Notes under the pieces: generated by a model | Told to the model about the DNA's origin: nothing | The model's input: only the letters and a program-made list of their open reading frames with translations | Databases searched by the model: none | In this document: positions 50,466-59,542 of the stretch, one piece after another | Layout: each line of letters begins with the position of its first letter | Numbering within the stretch: position 1 is the first letter of the stretch | Made by a program: the position numbers and the translations under genes | Assembly: GCF_000190375.1 (NCBI RefSeq) | Contig: NZ_AEWG01000141.1 | Location: forward strand, 1-64,000 | Reading direction: 5' to 3' | Length of the DNA stretch: 64,000 nucleotides | Source of the DNA: Rubrivivax benzoatilyticus JA2 = ATCC BAA-35 | Lineage (GTDB): Bacteria > Pseudomonadota > Gammaproteobacteria > Burkholderiales > Burkholderiaceae_C

Positions 50466-52121
50466 ATGTTGCACTGCTTCATCCTGAAAGGCAGTTTCCA
50501 GGACTCCGTCACCTTGATGGTGCTGTCGCGCGACCTGTCGGCGCTGCCCGGCGTCGTCAAGGCCTCGGTGATGATGGGCACACCCGCCAACAAGGACGTG
50601 TTCCGCGAGACCGGCCTGTGGCACGACACGCTGGACGAGGCCACGCCCAGCGACGTCTGCGTCATCGTCGACTGCGAGGACGCGGCGCGTGCCGCCGCCG
50701 TGCTCGAAGAGCTGAAGACGCGGCTGGCCGACGTCGCCAGGAGCCGGCGCGCCTCGGGCTACCCGGTGGCGCGCAGCTGGCGCCGCGCCCGCCAGCTGGT
50801 GCCCGACGCCAAGGTCGCGCTGATCTCGGTGGCCGGCCACTACGCCGCCGACGTCGCGCGACAGGCGCTGGACGACGGCTGCCACGTGATGATGTTCTCC
50901 GACAACGTGTCGGTCGAAGCCGAGGTCGAGCTCAAGCTTGCGGCGCGCCGCCGCGGCCTGATCGTCATGGGCCCGGACTGCGGCACCTCGGTCATCGGCG
51001 GCGTGCCGCTGGCCTTCGCCAACCGCATGCCCAAGGGGCCGATCGCGGTGATCGGCGCCTCGGGCACCGGCATCCAGGAGATCTGCTCGCAGATCGCCGC
51101 GCGCGGTGCCGGCATCACGCACGCCATCGGCCTCGGCGGCCGCGATCTGTCGGCGGCGGTCGGCGGCATCAGCGCGCTGACGGCGATCGACTTCGTCGCT
51201 GCCGACGCCGCCAGTCGCGTCGTCGTCTTCGTCTCCAAGCCGCCGGCGCCGGAGGTCAAGGCGCGCGTGCTGGCGGCGCTGAAGCTGATGCAGCGGCCGG
51301 TGGTCGCGCTCTTCCTCGGCGACCGCCAGGCCGTGCGCCGCGACGGCAACGTGCACTTCGCACAGACGCTGGACGGCGCCGCGGCGCTGGCGGTGGACCT
51401 GGCCAACGTCGACTCGCAGGCCTCGCACCAGCCTTCGGCCAGCGGCCTGGGCATCTGCGGCCTGTACACCGGCGGCACGCTGGCCGCCGAGGCGGCGCAG
51501 CTGCTGGCCGACGCGCTGGGGCTGCACGCCGACGAGACGCACGCCGAGGGCTACATGCTGCGCAGCGGCGGCCACCGCGTCATCGACCTCGGCGACGACC
51601 TCTACACCCGCGGCCGGCCGCACCCGATGATCGATCCGACGCTGCGCAACGAGATGATCCGCGCGCTGGCCGACGAGCCGACCTACGGCGTGCTGCTGCT
51701 CGACGTCGTGCTCGGCTACGGCGCCAACGCCGACCCGGCCGGCGTCACCGCGCGTGCCGTCGCCGAGATGCGCGCCGGGCGTGGCGGCGCGCCGATCACG
51801 GTCATCGCCACGCTGACCGGCACCGACCAGGACCCGCAGGACCGCGCCAGCCAGGCCGCCAAGCTGGAGGAAGCCGGCATCGTGATCGCCGAGAGCACGC
51901 GCACCGCGGTCGAGCTGGCGCTGCGCCTGGTGCAGCCGCCGGTGGCCGGCATCGGCGCGCCGCCGCCGCTGCTGGCCGCACCGCCGGCGATCGTGAACAT
52001 CGGCCTGCGCGGCTTCGCCGACGAACTGCAGGCCGGCGGCACGAACGTCGTCCATTACCTCTGGGAACCGATCGCGGGCGGCAATCAACGCCTGCAGCGG
52101 CTGGTCGCCGCACTGCAATGA
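50466..52121 (+). CDS. fdrA: FdrA/AllF, oxamic transcarbamylase-type subunit
   Basis: A 551-aa FdrA-family protein related to succinyl-CoA synthetase alpha subunits. It has two CoA-ligase-like regions: ALISVAGHYAADVARQALDD, GLIVMGPDCGTSVIGGVPLA and IAVIGASGTGIQEICSQIAA. A later region contains MIDPTLRNEMIRAL. In E. coli FdrA (AllF, 555 aa) is one of three subunits of oxamic transcarbamylase, which splits oxalurate to oxamate and carbamoyl phosphate. The same three-gene set follows here, so a carbamoyltransferase is likely; substrate unproven. Confidence 0.92.
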   Translation: MLHCFILKGSFQDSVTLMVLSRDLSALPGVVKASVMMGTPANKDVFRETGLWHDTLDEATPSDVCVIVDCEDAARAAAVLEELKTRLADVARSRRASGYPVARSWRRARQLVPDAKVALISVAGHYAADVARQALDDGCHVMMFSDNVSVEAEVELKLAARRRGLIVMGPDCGTSVIGGVPLAFANRMPKGPIAVIGASGTGIQEICSQIAARGAGITHAIGLGGRDLSAAVGGISALTAIDFVAADAASRVVVFVSKPPAPEVKARVLAALKLMQRPVVALFLGDRQAVRRDGNVHFAQTLDGAAALAVDLANVDSQASHQPSASGLGICGLYTGGTLAAEAAQLLADALGLHADETHAEGYMLRSGGHRVIDLGDDLYTRGRPHPMIDPTLRNEMIRALADEPTYGVLLLDVVLGYGANADPAGVTARAVAEMRAGRGGAPITVIATLTGTDQDPQDRASQAAKLEEAGIVIAESTRTAVELALRLVQPPVAGIGAPPPLLAAPPAIVNIGLRGFADELQAGGTNVVHYLWEPIAGGNQRLQRLVAALQ

Positions 52122-52138
52122 CGAAACGGAGCGATTCC

Positions 52139-53404
52139 ATGTACGAAACCATCAACGAAGCCAACGAAGCCGTCATCAACGAGATCAAGCGTGCGCGGCC
52201 CCGCCTCGTCGACGTGCGGCCTGCCGCCGACTGCATCCCGGTGCTGCGCGAAGGCAGGACGCTGCTGCACGCCGGCCCGCCGATCGCCTGGGCCGACATG
52301 ACCGGCCCGATGCAGGGCGCGGTGCTCGGTGCCGCGATGTTCGAAGGCTGGGCGCGCGACGCCGAAGAGGCCGAACGCCTGGCCGCCAGCGGCGAGATTC
52401 GCTTCACGCCCTGCCACGACCATTCGGCCGTCGGCCCGATGGGCGGCATCACCTCGGCATCGATGCCGGTGCTGGTGGTGCTCAACGAGGTCCAGGGCAA
52501 CATGGCCTTCTGCAACCTCAACGAAGGCATCGGCAAGGTGATGCGCTTCGGCGCCTTCGAAGGCGAGGTGCAGACCCGCCTGGCCTGGATGCGCGACGTG
52601 CTCGGGCCGGTGCTGTCGCAGGCGCTGGGCATGGTTCCCGGCGGCATCGACCTGTCGGTGCTGATGGCGCAGGCGATCACGATGGGCGACGAGTTCCACC
52701 AGCGCAACATCGCCGCCTCGGCGCTGCTGCTCAAGCTGCTGGCGCCGGACATCGCCGCCTGCGAGGCCAGCACCCAGCACAAGGAGGAGGTGCTGCGTTT
52801 CCTCGGCCGCACCGACCAGTTCTTCCTCAACGTCGCGATGGCCTATTGCAAGTGCGTGATGGACGCCGGCGCGACGGTCGAGGCCGGCACCATCGTCACC
52901 GCGATGACGCGCAACGGCCGCGACTTCGGCATCCGCGTCAGCGGTACCGGCAAGCGCTGGTTCACGGCGCCGGTCAACACGCCGGCGGGCCTGTTCTTCT
53001 CCGGCTTCAGCCAGGACGACGCCAACCCCGACATCGGCGACTCGGCGATCACCGAGACGCTGGGCATCGGCGGCGCGGCGATGATCGCCGCCCCGGGCGT
53101 CACGCGCTTCGTCGGTGCCGGCGGCTTCAGCGACGCGCTGGAGACCAGCGAGGAGATGCGCGAGATCTACGTCGACAGCTCGCCGATGTTCCAGATCCCG
53201 ACCTGGGACTTCCAGGCCGCGTGTCTGGGGCTGGACGTGCGCCGCGTCGTCGAGACCGGCATCACGCCGGTCATCAACACCGGCATCGCGCACCGCAAGG
53301 CCGGCATCGGCCAGGTCGGCGCCGGCACCGTGCGGCCGCCGCGCGGCTGCTTCGAGAAGGCGCTCGAAGCAGTGGCCGAGACCGTCGGCGTGACGGCCGA
53401 CTGA
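52139..53404 (+). CDS. DUF1116 protein (YlbE/AllG family)
   Basis: A 421-aa DUF1116 protein, counterpart of E. coli YlbE/AllG (419 aa). Recognisable stretches: NEAVINEIKRARPRLVDVRP, FTPCHDHSAVGPMGGITSAS, PVLVVLNEVQGNMAFCNLNE and GGIDLSVLMAQAITMGDEFH. Start ATG 52139 has a GGAG eight bases upstream; ATG 52118 in frame overlaps the fdrA stop and is the alternative. It should form the carbamoyltransferase with FdrA and the DUF2877 protein. The conserved His/Asp/Cys residues may be catalytic, but the mechanism is not settled. Confidence 0.92.
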   Translation: MYETINEANEAVINEIKRARPRLVDVRPAADCIPVLREGRTLLHAGPPIAWADMTGPMQGAVLGAAMFEGWARDAEEAERLAASGEIRFTPCHDHSAVGPMGGITSASMPVLVVLNEVQGNMAFCNLNEGIGKVMRFGAFEGEVQTRLAWMRDVLGPVLSQALGMVPGGIDLSVLMAQAITMGDEFHQRNIAASALLLKLLAPDIAACEASTQHKEEVLRFLGRTDQFFLNVAMAYCKCVMDAGATVEAGTIVTAMTRNGRDFGIRVSGTGKRWFTAPVNTPAGLFFSGFSQDDANPDIGDSAITETLGIGGAAMIAAPGVTRFVGAGGFSDALETSEEMREIYVDSSPMFQIPTWDFQAACLGLDVRRVVETGITPVINTGIAHRKAGIGQVGAGTVRPPRGCFEKALEAVAETVGVTAD

Positions 53405-53454
53405 AGGCCTGGCCCGGGCCCGGCGATGGCGGCGCGACGATCGGACAGCAGATC

Positions 53455-54261
53455 ATGAGTGCCGCCGTTGCCACCCGCGTGCGAGCGCTGGCGCTCAGCG
53501 AGGCCGCGGCGCGTGCGCTGGACGGTCGCGTCGCCACCGTCGCAGCGCTGCACCGCCGCGGCTTCAGCGTCGTCGTGGCGGGCGGCGAGCCGATCTTCGT
53601 CGGCCCGCCGGGCGCCGGGCTGCTGCCGCTGCACGTCGTCGTGCGCCGCGACAGCTTCGAGACGCTGCGGCGCCGGCTCGGCATCGGCGAACGCCTGCGC
53701 TGGGACCTGAGCGCGGCGCGGCGCTGGCAGCTCGGCCTGGGCCGCCGCCATGCGTTGCCCGAGCTGGACGCCGGCGTCGCCCGCGTCGCCGACTGGCTGC
53801 GCTCGCAACCGCCAGCCAACGGCTTCGGCGGCGCCCAGGCGCAGGTGCTGGCGGCCGACGGCCGCCTGCGGCAGGCGCTGCAGGCCGCCGCCGACGGCCC
53901 GACGGCGCCGGCGCTGCTGCAGCTGATCGGCCGCGGCGCCGGCTCGACTCCGGCCGGCGACGACGCGCTGATCGGCGCGCTGGCGCACGGCTGGCTCGTC
54001 GACGGCGCCGACAGCCCGCTGCGCCGGGCGCTGCTGCCCTGGCGCGAGGCGCTCGGGGCGCTGACGACGCCGCTGGGCGCCGGTTATCTGCGCCGCGCGC
54101 TCGACGGTGTCTTCGGCAGCCACCTGATCCAGCTCTGCCGCGCGCTGCCCGCGGCCGGTGAGCGGCTGGACACGCGCGCGCGCCGTGTCGCGCAGCACGG
54201 CGCCAGCTCCGGCATCGACACGCTGCTCGGCTTCGTCGCCGCGCACGAAGGGCGCCGCTAA
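53455..54261 (+). CDS. DUF2877 protein (YlbF/AllH family)
   Basis: A 268-aa DUF2877 protein, matching E. coli YlbF/AllH (271 aa) in size and order. It has the family-type glycine-rich block LIGRGAGSTPAGDDALIGAL and the late ALTTPLGAGYLRRALDGVFG. The start at 53455 follows a 50-bp gap, the largest in the carbamoyltransferase operon. Third predicted subunit; precise role unknown. Confidence 0.88.
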   Translation: MSAAVATRVRALALSEAAARALDGRVATVAALHRRGFSVVVAGGEPIFVGPPGAGLLPLHVVVRRDSFETLRRRLGIGERLRWDLSAARRWQLGLGRRHALPELDAGVARVADWLRSQPPANGFGGAQAQVLAADGRLRQALQAAADGPTAPALLQLIGRGAGSTPAGDDALIGALAHGWLVDGADSPLRRALLPWREALGALTTPLGAGYLRRALDGVFGSHLIQLCRALPAAGERLDTRARRVAQHGASSGIDTLLGFVAAHEGRR

Positions 54262-54329
54262 CATCGACCGACCCGCTCCGACCCCCGTTCAGCGCCGCTG
54301 TCGCGCCGGACGCGACCCGCCGACTTCCC

Positions 54330-55322
54330 GTGTCCCGCTCTCCCAACCTCGACCCCGAAGCGCTGCGCACCTTCGTCGCGGTCGCGCAGCTGCGCAGTTT
54401 TTCCGCCGCCGCCGACCTGCTGCACAAGACGACCTCGGCGATCTCCTACCGCATCAAGTCGCTGGAAGACAGCGCCGGCGTGCCGCTGCTGCAGCGCACC
54501 ACGCGCACCGTGACGCTGACGCCCGCCGGCGAGGTGCTGCTGACGCGCGCCAGCCAGATCTTCGACTGGATGCAGACGCTGCCGCGCGAGCTGGAGCAGG
54601 CCAACGCCGGCGTCGAGTCGGAGCTGGTCATCGTCGTCAACAACCTGCTGCACGACAGTGCCGCGATGTCCGAGCTGCTGGCGCACCTGCACGAGCGTTT
54701 CCCGTACACGACGATCAAGGTGCGTTTCGGCGTCTACATGGGCGTCTGGGACGAGCTGGTGCACAACGGCGGGCGCATCGGCATCGGCGCGCCGGGGTTC
54801 CACACCATCAACGACGACTTCGCCACGTTGCCGCTGGGCGAGATCCGCTGGGTCTTCGTCGTCGCGCCGAGCCATCCGCTGGCGCGCCAGCGCGAACCGC
54901 TGGGCAACGACGCGCTGCGGCCGTATCCGGCGGTCAACGTCGAGGACACCTCGCAGCGCATGAAGAAGCGCACCGCCTGGCGGCTGCCCGGCCAGCAGGA
55001 GCTGCTGGTGCCCGACCTGGCGACCAAGATCGCCTGCCACGAACGCGGGCTGGGCGTCGGTTTCCTGCCGGCGGCGCGCGCGCGTGCGGCGCTACGCGCC
55101 GGCACGCTGGTCGAGCGCACGGTGAGTTATCCGCGCTCGTCGTCGCCGCTGTCGCTGGCCTGGCCGACGCAGGGCGCCGGCGCCGTCACGGCCTACATCC
55201 ACGAGCTGTTCGCCACGCGCGACCGGCTGGCGCTGCCTTTCCTGAGCCCGCTGGTGCCGCCGCCCGAATCCGCGCCGCCGTCCGGCGAGGGCGAAGAGCC
55301 GGAAGCCGCTGGCGTCGCCTGA
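54330..55322 (+). CDS. LysR-family regulator
   Basis: A 330-aa LysR regulator. HTH at residues 5-65 (DPEALRTFVAVAQLRSFSAA, then TTSAISYRIKSLEDSAGVPL), followed by a substrate-binding domain. The start is GTG 54330. It has an Ala/Pro/Glu-rich C-terminal tail. Immediately downstream of the DUF2877 gene and on the same strand, it probably senses the cluster's substrate and controls the 47596-47869 divergent region. Confidence 0.92.
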   Translation: MSRSPNLDPEALRTFVAVAQLRSFSAAADLLHKTTSAISYRIKSLEDSAGVPLLQRTTRTVTLTPAGEVLLTRASQIFDWMQTLPRELEQANAGVESELVIVVNNLLHDSAAMSELLAHLHERFPYTTIKVRFGVYMGVWDELVHNGGRIGIGAPGFHTINDDFATLPLGEIRWVFVVAPSHPLARQREPLGNDALRPYPAVNVEDTSQRMKKRTAWRLPGQQELLVPDLATKIACHERGLGVGFLPAARARAALRAGTLVERTVSYPRSSSPLSLAWPTQGAGAVTAYIHELFATRDRLALPFLSPLVPPPESAPPSGEGEEPEAAGVA

Positions 55323-55550
55323 GGCCGCGGCGTCGCGCCTCGGTCCGGTCCCGCCGCAGCAGGCGGGCCGCCCTCGGGTCGAGCCGGATGGGCGCTTGGA
55401 CGCGCCGGATGAATGAACTTTTCCCGGTGGGGGCCACGCGGCGTGCGGTCAGGCGCGTGCGCCGGCACGGCGGCTCGGTGTCGTGCCGCGGTGGCCGCAG
55501 CCGGCGGCTGCAGGCCGGGCGCGCCGCAGCGTCACGACGGCCGCCCGGCC
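55323..55550. other. Intergenic spacer between convergent genes
   Basis: A 228-bp GC-rich spacer between the convergent LysR and chemoreceptor genes. Short open frames run through it without coding character. I see no clear terminator with a U tract and no RNA gene. Confidence 0.4.
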
Positions 55551-57287
55551 TCAGAAGGTCTGCCAGTCGTCGTCGGCGGTCTCGGCCTTGGCGGTCGTGA
55601 GCGGCGCCGCCGCGGCGACCGGCGCCGGGCGCACCGCGGCCGGACGCGGCGCTGCCGGGCGGCGTGAGGGGGCTGCCGTCGGTGTCGTCACCGCCGGTGC
55701 CACGGTCGCCACCACCGGCGGCGTCGGCGCCACCGCGGGCGCCGCGGCCGTTCGGCCGGCGACGCGGAACACCGCCACGGCGTCGACCAGCTGGCGTGCC
55801 TGGGTGCGAAGGCTCTCGGCGGCGGCGGCGCTCTCCTCGACCAGCGCGGCGTTCTGCTGCGTCGCCTGGTCCATCTGCGCCACGGCTTCGCCGACCTGGG
55901 CGACACCGTCGCTCTGCTCGGCGCTGGCGCTGCTGATCTCGCCGACGATGTCGGCCACGCGGCGGATCGACGCCAGCACGTCCTGCATCTTCGCGCCGGC
56001 CTGATGGACCAGCGCATTGCCGCTGTCCACGCGTTCGACGCTGGTGCCGATCAGCGACTTGATCTCGCGTGCCGCCTCGGCCGAGCGCTGCGCCAGGATG
56101 CGCACCTCGCCGGCGACGACGGCGAAGCCGCGGCCCTGCTCGCCGGCACGCGCCGCCTCGACGGCGGCGTTGAGCGCCAGGATGTTGGTCTGGAACGCGA
56201 TGCCGTCGATGACGTTGATGATCTCGGTGATGCGGCGCGAACTCTCGCTGATGCCGTCCATCGTCTGCACGACCTGGCCGACCATCTGCCCGCCTTCGGT
56301 GGCCACGGCGCTGGCCGCGGCGGCCAGCTGGTTGGCCTGCATCGCGTTGTCGGCGTTCTGGCGCACGGTGGCGTTGAGCTCCTCCATTGACGCGGCGGTC
56401 TGCTGCAGCGCGCTGGCCTGCTGCTCGGTGCGCGCCGACAGGTCGGCGTTGCCGTGCGCGATCTGGTGGCTGGCGGTGGCCACGCCGTCGGCCGACTCGC
56501 GCACCTCGGCGACGATGCGTGCCAGGCTGGCCTGCATGCCGGCCAGGGCCTGCAGCAGGCGGGCGGTCTCGTCGCGGCCCTCGGCGACGATGGTCGCCGA
56601 CAGGTCGCCGGCGCCGATCGCTTCGGCGGTGCGCACGGCGCGTTCGATCGGCCGCGTGATCGACCGCGTCGCGACGATGGCGAAGCCGGCGCCCAGCAGC
56701 GTGGCCAGCAGCGCGCCGATGGCGATCGTCCACTGGCTGCGTTCGGTCGCCGCGGCGAGCCCGGCCTGGCTGGCCTCCAGCAGCTCCTGCGAATGCGCGG
56801 CCACCGCGTCCAGCGCCTTCTGGTAGTCCTGGGCCACCGGCAGCAGCAGGGTGTCGACGTCGGCATACACCGACTCGCCGCGTTCGACCCGCTCGTTGAG
56901 CTCGCGGCGCACGTCGGTGTAGCGCACGCGCACGTCGGCGACCTTGGCGATCAGCGCCTTGCCTTCGGCGTCGTCGACCATCGCCACCAGCGCCTTGTGC
57001 ACCACCGCGGTCTCGGTCGAGATCTGCTCGACGTCCTGCTTCATCTGGGCCTGCAGCGCCGGGTCGGAGCTCTTCAGCGAGGCCGAGACCTTGGTCCAGC
57101 TGATGCGGAGGTTGGTCGCCCACTGGCTGGCGAGCTTGCTGCGCTGCTCGTCCTTCTGCACGATGGCCTCGCTGGCGGCGCGCAGCTCGCCGAGTTGCCA
57201 GATGGCCGCCGCCGCGACGGCGACGGTGATCGTCAACACGAGCCCGAAGGCCAGTCCGAGGCGGGCGCCGATGCGCAATTGGTTCAT
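55551..57287 (-). CDS. Methyl-accepting chemotaxis protein
   Basis: A 578-aa chemoreceptor. N-terminal membrane helix ([20 protein letters not shown]), a roughly 160-residue four-helix-bundle periplasmic sensor, a second membrane helix ([20 protein letters not shown]), HAMP ([20 protein letters not shown]), then the signalling hairpin with its tip ([20 protein letters not shown]). The last five residues, DWQTF, match the NWETF-type pentapeptide docking site for CheR/CheB, so it is probably a full, adaptation-competent receptor. Start 57287 chosen for the membrane-helix N-terminus. Ligand unknown. Confidence 0.94.
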   Translation of the reverse strand: MNQLRIGARLGLAFGLVLTITVAVAAAAIWQLGELRAASEAIVQKDEQRSKLASQWATNLRISWTKVSASLKSSDPALQAQMKQDVEQISTETAVVHKALVAMVDDAEGKALIAKVADVRVRYTDVRRELNERVERGESVYADVDTLLLPVAQDYQKALDAVAAHSQELLEASQAGLAAATERSQWTIAIGALLATLLGAGFAIVATRSITRPIERAVRTAEAIGAGDLSATIVAEGRDETARLLQALAGMQASLARIVAEVRESADGVATASHQIAHGNADLSARTEQQASALQQTAASMEELNATVRQNADNAMQANQLAAAASAVATEGGQMVGQVVQTMDGISESSRRITEIINVIDGIAFQTNILALNAAVEAARAGEQGRGFAVVAGEVRILAQRSAEAAREIKSLIGTSVERVDSGNALVHQAGAKMQDVLASIRRVADIVGEISSASAEQSDGVAQVGEAVAQMDQATQQNAALVEESAAAAESLRTQARQLVDAVAVFRVAGRTAAAPAVAPTPPVVATVAPAVTTPTAAPSRRPAAPRPAAVRPAPVAAAAPLTTAKAETADDDWQTF

Positions 57288-57589
57288 GCTGCTCCAGAAA
57301 TGCTCGGTGAACGGCGTGAGCGTCGACTGGCGGACGCCGCAACCACTGCCTTCGGTATCGGCGCCGCCTTGACGCACTTCATGCGCGCGGACCGAAGTGG
57401 GGGTCGAGCGTGAATTCCTGCACGCCCGAAATCCACGAAAAGCATGCAGTCAATGAAAACGCAATTGCTTGCGGTGGCGTTGTGGCTCGCGATGCTTGAG
57501 CAATGTCATGCGATGCAAGCGGGAATCCATGATGTCCTCGGCGCAGCCGAGCGCGTACCGTGTCCGCGTCGGAACCTGCGGAGGTGCCC
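57288..57589. other. Divergent promoter region, chemoreceptor and CBS gene
   Basis: A 302-bp spacer with an AT-richer middle (57430-57520). It holds the sigma-28-like element for the chemoreceptor and a GGAGG ribosome-binding site for the CBS gene just before 57590. No additional gene or RNA is apparent. Confidence 0.5.
57355..57381 (-). promoter_or_regulatory. Sigma-28 (FliA)-like promoter of the chemoreceptor
   Basis: On the minus strand TGAA (57381-57378) is followed after exactly 15 bp by GCCGATAC (57362-57355), close to the FliA consensus TAAA-N15-GCCGATAA. It lies 68 bp before the chemoreceptor ATG. This fits flagellar-regulon control of chemoreceptors. Confidence 0.55.
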
Positions 57590-58180
57590 ATGAGCCTGGA
57601 GACCCCCTTGTCCACCCGCAGCCTGGAGGCCGGCGCCGTGCTGGCGCAGGCCCAGCCGTGGCAGAGCTTCCCGGTGACGCTCGATTCGGCGGCGGTGTCG
57701 GTGATGACCGACCTCACGCAGGTCAAGGCGGCCACCGTCGCGCCCGGCGCGACGCTGCGCCAGGCCGAGCAGACGATGATCTACCAGGGGGTCCGGCTGC
57801 TGTTCGTCGTCGCCGAGTGGCCGGCGATCGAGGGCCTGATCACGAGCACCGACCTGCGCGGCGAACGTGCGCTGCGTCTGGTGCAGGAACGCGGCCTGCG
57901 CTGGGCCGAGATCACCGTCGGTGACGCGATGACGCCGCGTTCGCGGCTCGACGCCATCGAGCATTCCCGGCTGCAGGGCGCGCGGGTGGGCCATCTGGTG
58001 GCCACGCTCAAGCGCCTGGGGCGCAACCACCTGCTGGTGGTCGACGGCGGCGGCCCGGGCGTGCCGCCGCGGCTGCGGGGGATCGTCTCGCGCTCGCAGA
58101 TCGAGCGCCAGCTGGGCCGGCCGGTCGACGTGGTGCCGGTGGCGACCAGCTTCGCCGACCTGCCGCAGATGCTGGCCTGA
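57590..58180 (+). CDS. CBS-domain protein
   Basis: A 196-aa protein built of a CBS pair: the first (MTDLTQVKAATVAPGATLRQ with RLLFVVAEWPAIEGLITSTD) and the second (VGDAMTPRSRLDAIEHSRLQ with HLLVVDGGG and GIVSRSQIERQLG). It has no attached enzyme. Such proteins sense adenosine nucleotides or SAM and act on partners. The ATG at 57590 has GGAGG six to seven bases upstream. Partner unknown. Confidence 0.88.
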   Translation: MSLETPLSTRSLEAGAVLAQAQPWQSFPVTLDSAAVSVMTDLTQVKAATVAPGATLRQAEQTMIYQGVRLLFVVAEWPAIEGLITSTDLRGERALRLVQERGLRWAEITVGDAMTPRSRLDAIEHSRLQGARVGHLVATLKRLGRNHLLVVDGGGPGVPPRLRGIVSRSQIERQLGRPVDVVPVATSFADLPQMLA

Positions 58181-58198
58181 GCCGGCCGCGCCCGCGTG

Positions 58199-58666
58199 TT
58201 ACTGGGCGCGCGTAACCTGCGGCGCCTTGCTCACGCGCACCTTGCCGCCGGTGGTCACGATGATGACCGCGTCGCCGGGCTGGAGGTTCTCGTTGCCCTT
58301 GGCCTGCACGATGGCGCGGCGTTCGCCGCTGCGCAGCTGCACGAGGATCTCGACCGCGTCCTCGCGCGTGCCCATGCGCTCGACGGCGTTGCCGACGACG
58401 GCGCCGGCCACCGCGCCGAGCACGCCGACGGCGACGCTCTCGCGCCGGCCACCGACGCTGGAGCCGGCGATGCCGCCGATCACGCCGCCGCTGACGCCGC
58501 CGATGCCGCTCTGCGAGCCTTCGACGACGACCGGCCGGGTCGACAGCACGGTGGCGTCGATGACGGTGCTCATGCGCTGCGCGTCACCGGGGCTGATGAC
58601 GTCGGGGCTGGTGGTGGAACAGGCCGCCAGTGCCAGCACGGCGGCGGCGGCGATCAGGCGCTTCAT
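58199..58666 (-). CDS. Glycine-zipper outer-membrane lipoprotein (SlyB-like)
   Basis: A 155-aa lipoprotein: signal peptide MKRLIAAAAVLALAACSTTS with lipobox LAAC, then a glycine-zipper 2TM segment (SGIGGVSGGVIGGIAGSSVG, VGVLGAVAGAVVGNAVE). A small C-terminal beta domain follows (LVQLRSGERRAIVQ, LQPGDAVIIVTTGGKVRVS), as in SlyB/Pcp-type proteins linked to outer-membrane integrity. Start 58666 chosen for the signal peptide. Confidence 0.9.
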   Translation of the reverse strand: MKRLIAAAAVLALAACSTTSPDVISPGDAQRMSTVIDATVLSTRPVVVEGSQSGIGGVSGGVIGGIAGSSVGGRRESVAVGVLGAVAGAVVGNAVERMGTREDAVEILVQLRSGERRAIVQAKGNENLQPGDAVIIVTTGGKVRVSKAPQVTRAQ

Positions 58667-58813
58667 CGCGGGGAACCTCCTCATGACAGTGCAACGTCCC
58701 CGGCCGGGGCGCGTTGACACGCCGATGGTGCCGCAAAGCCGCGCCGTGGAAGGCGCGGCTGAAGACCGGAGGCGGTAAAGATACGTTGCGCGCCGCGGCG
58801 TCGCGGCGGCCGT

Positions 58814-59371
58814 TCAGCTGTGCAGCCGGCTGCTGCGAGGCACCGAGGCCAGCAGGAAGTCCATCTGGTCGGCGACGATGCGCCGGCCGCGCAGGATCAT
58901 GTCCTCGTGCAGGCTGGGCACGTAGGGCAGGTACAGCAGCGTCATGTGCGCCTCTTCGGGCAGGCGGTCGGCCTTGTGGCCGTTGCAGCCGCGGCAGGCG
59001 GTGATGCAGTTCATCCAGCTGTCGGCACCGCCGCGCGAGACCGGCACGATGTGCTCGCGCGTCAGGTCGTCGAACGCGAAGTGGCCGCCGCAGTAGGCGC
59101 AGATGCCGCGGTCGCGCACGAACAGCTTGTGGTTGGTGATCGCCGGCGTGTGCCGCCAGGCGCGGCTGGGGATCGCGCCGCGCACCGCGATGATCGGGTG
59201 CACCTCGATGCGCGACTGCAGCCCGGTGGCGCGCTGGATGCCGCCGCGCAGCACCTGGAAAGCCTTGCCCAGCGTCCAGGCGATGCCGTCGCTGGCATAA
59301 AGGACCGCGGCCTCGCGAGGCGTGATCCACGCCTGTGGCCGACCCGACACATCGAGTTGCAGCACATCCAT
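58814..59371 (-). CDS. HNH endonuclease
   Basis: A 185-aa HNH nuclease. The motif spans CAYCGGHFAFDDLTREHIVP and VSRGGADSWMNCITACRGCN, giving two CxxC zinc pairs and the HNH His/Asn/His core. An N-terminal segment precedes it (DVSGRPQAWITPREAAVLYA). This domain layout is widespread as a chromosomal single gene in proteobacteria, without a known partner. No restriction-modification or toxin/antitoxin partner is adjacent. Confidence 0.92.
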   Translation of the reverse strand: MDVLQLDVSGRPQAWITPREAAVLYASDGIAWTLGKAFQVLRGGIQRATGLQSRIEVHPIIAVRGAIPSRAWRHTPAITNHKLFVRDRGICAYCGGHFAFDDLTREHIVPVSRGGADSWMNCITACRGCNGHKADRLPEEAHMTLLYLPYVPSLHEDMILRGRRIVADQMDFLLASVPRSSRLHS

Positions 59372-59510
59372 GAACGGGCAGCGTAAACAAGATCCGTGCC
59401 CGTCGCAACCACGCTTTGATGACAGGCAGGGGGGGCTCGCGACCCTCTAGGGACTTTCCCGGGGCAATGCCCCCAATGGCTGGTCGGCGCAAGCCCGAAT
59501 CGGCAAAATA

Positions 59511-59522
59511 GAACGATCGTTC
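59511..59522. promoter_or_regulatory. Palindromic operator of the fatty-acid TetR gene
   Basis: GAACGATCGTTC is a perfect 12-bp palindrome 20 bp before the TetR start, set in an A/T-rich island (AAAATA to the left, ATTTTTT to the right). It is a typical TetR-family site overlapping a promoter, so the regulator likely represses itself and the downstream acyl-CoA dehydrogenase operon. Confidence 0.7.
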
Positions 59523-59542
59523 GATTTTTTGCCCATCGAAAC

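Noticed and set aside
49139-52138. A 1000-codon N-terminal extension of the DUF1116 gene
   Set aside because: It overlaps the second MFS gene and fdrA in another frame; the ATG at 52139 with its ribosome-binding site gives the family length.
59461-59473. GGGGC-AAT-GCCCC hairpin as a terminator
   Set aside because: It lies upstream of the HNH gene and upstream of the TetR gene, so no transcript ends there, and no T tract follows.
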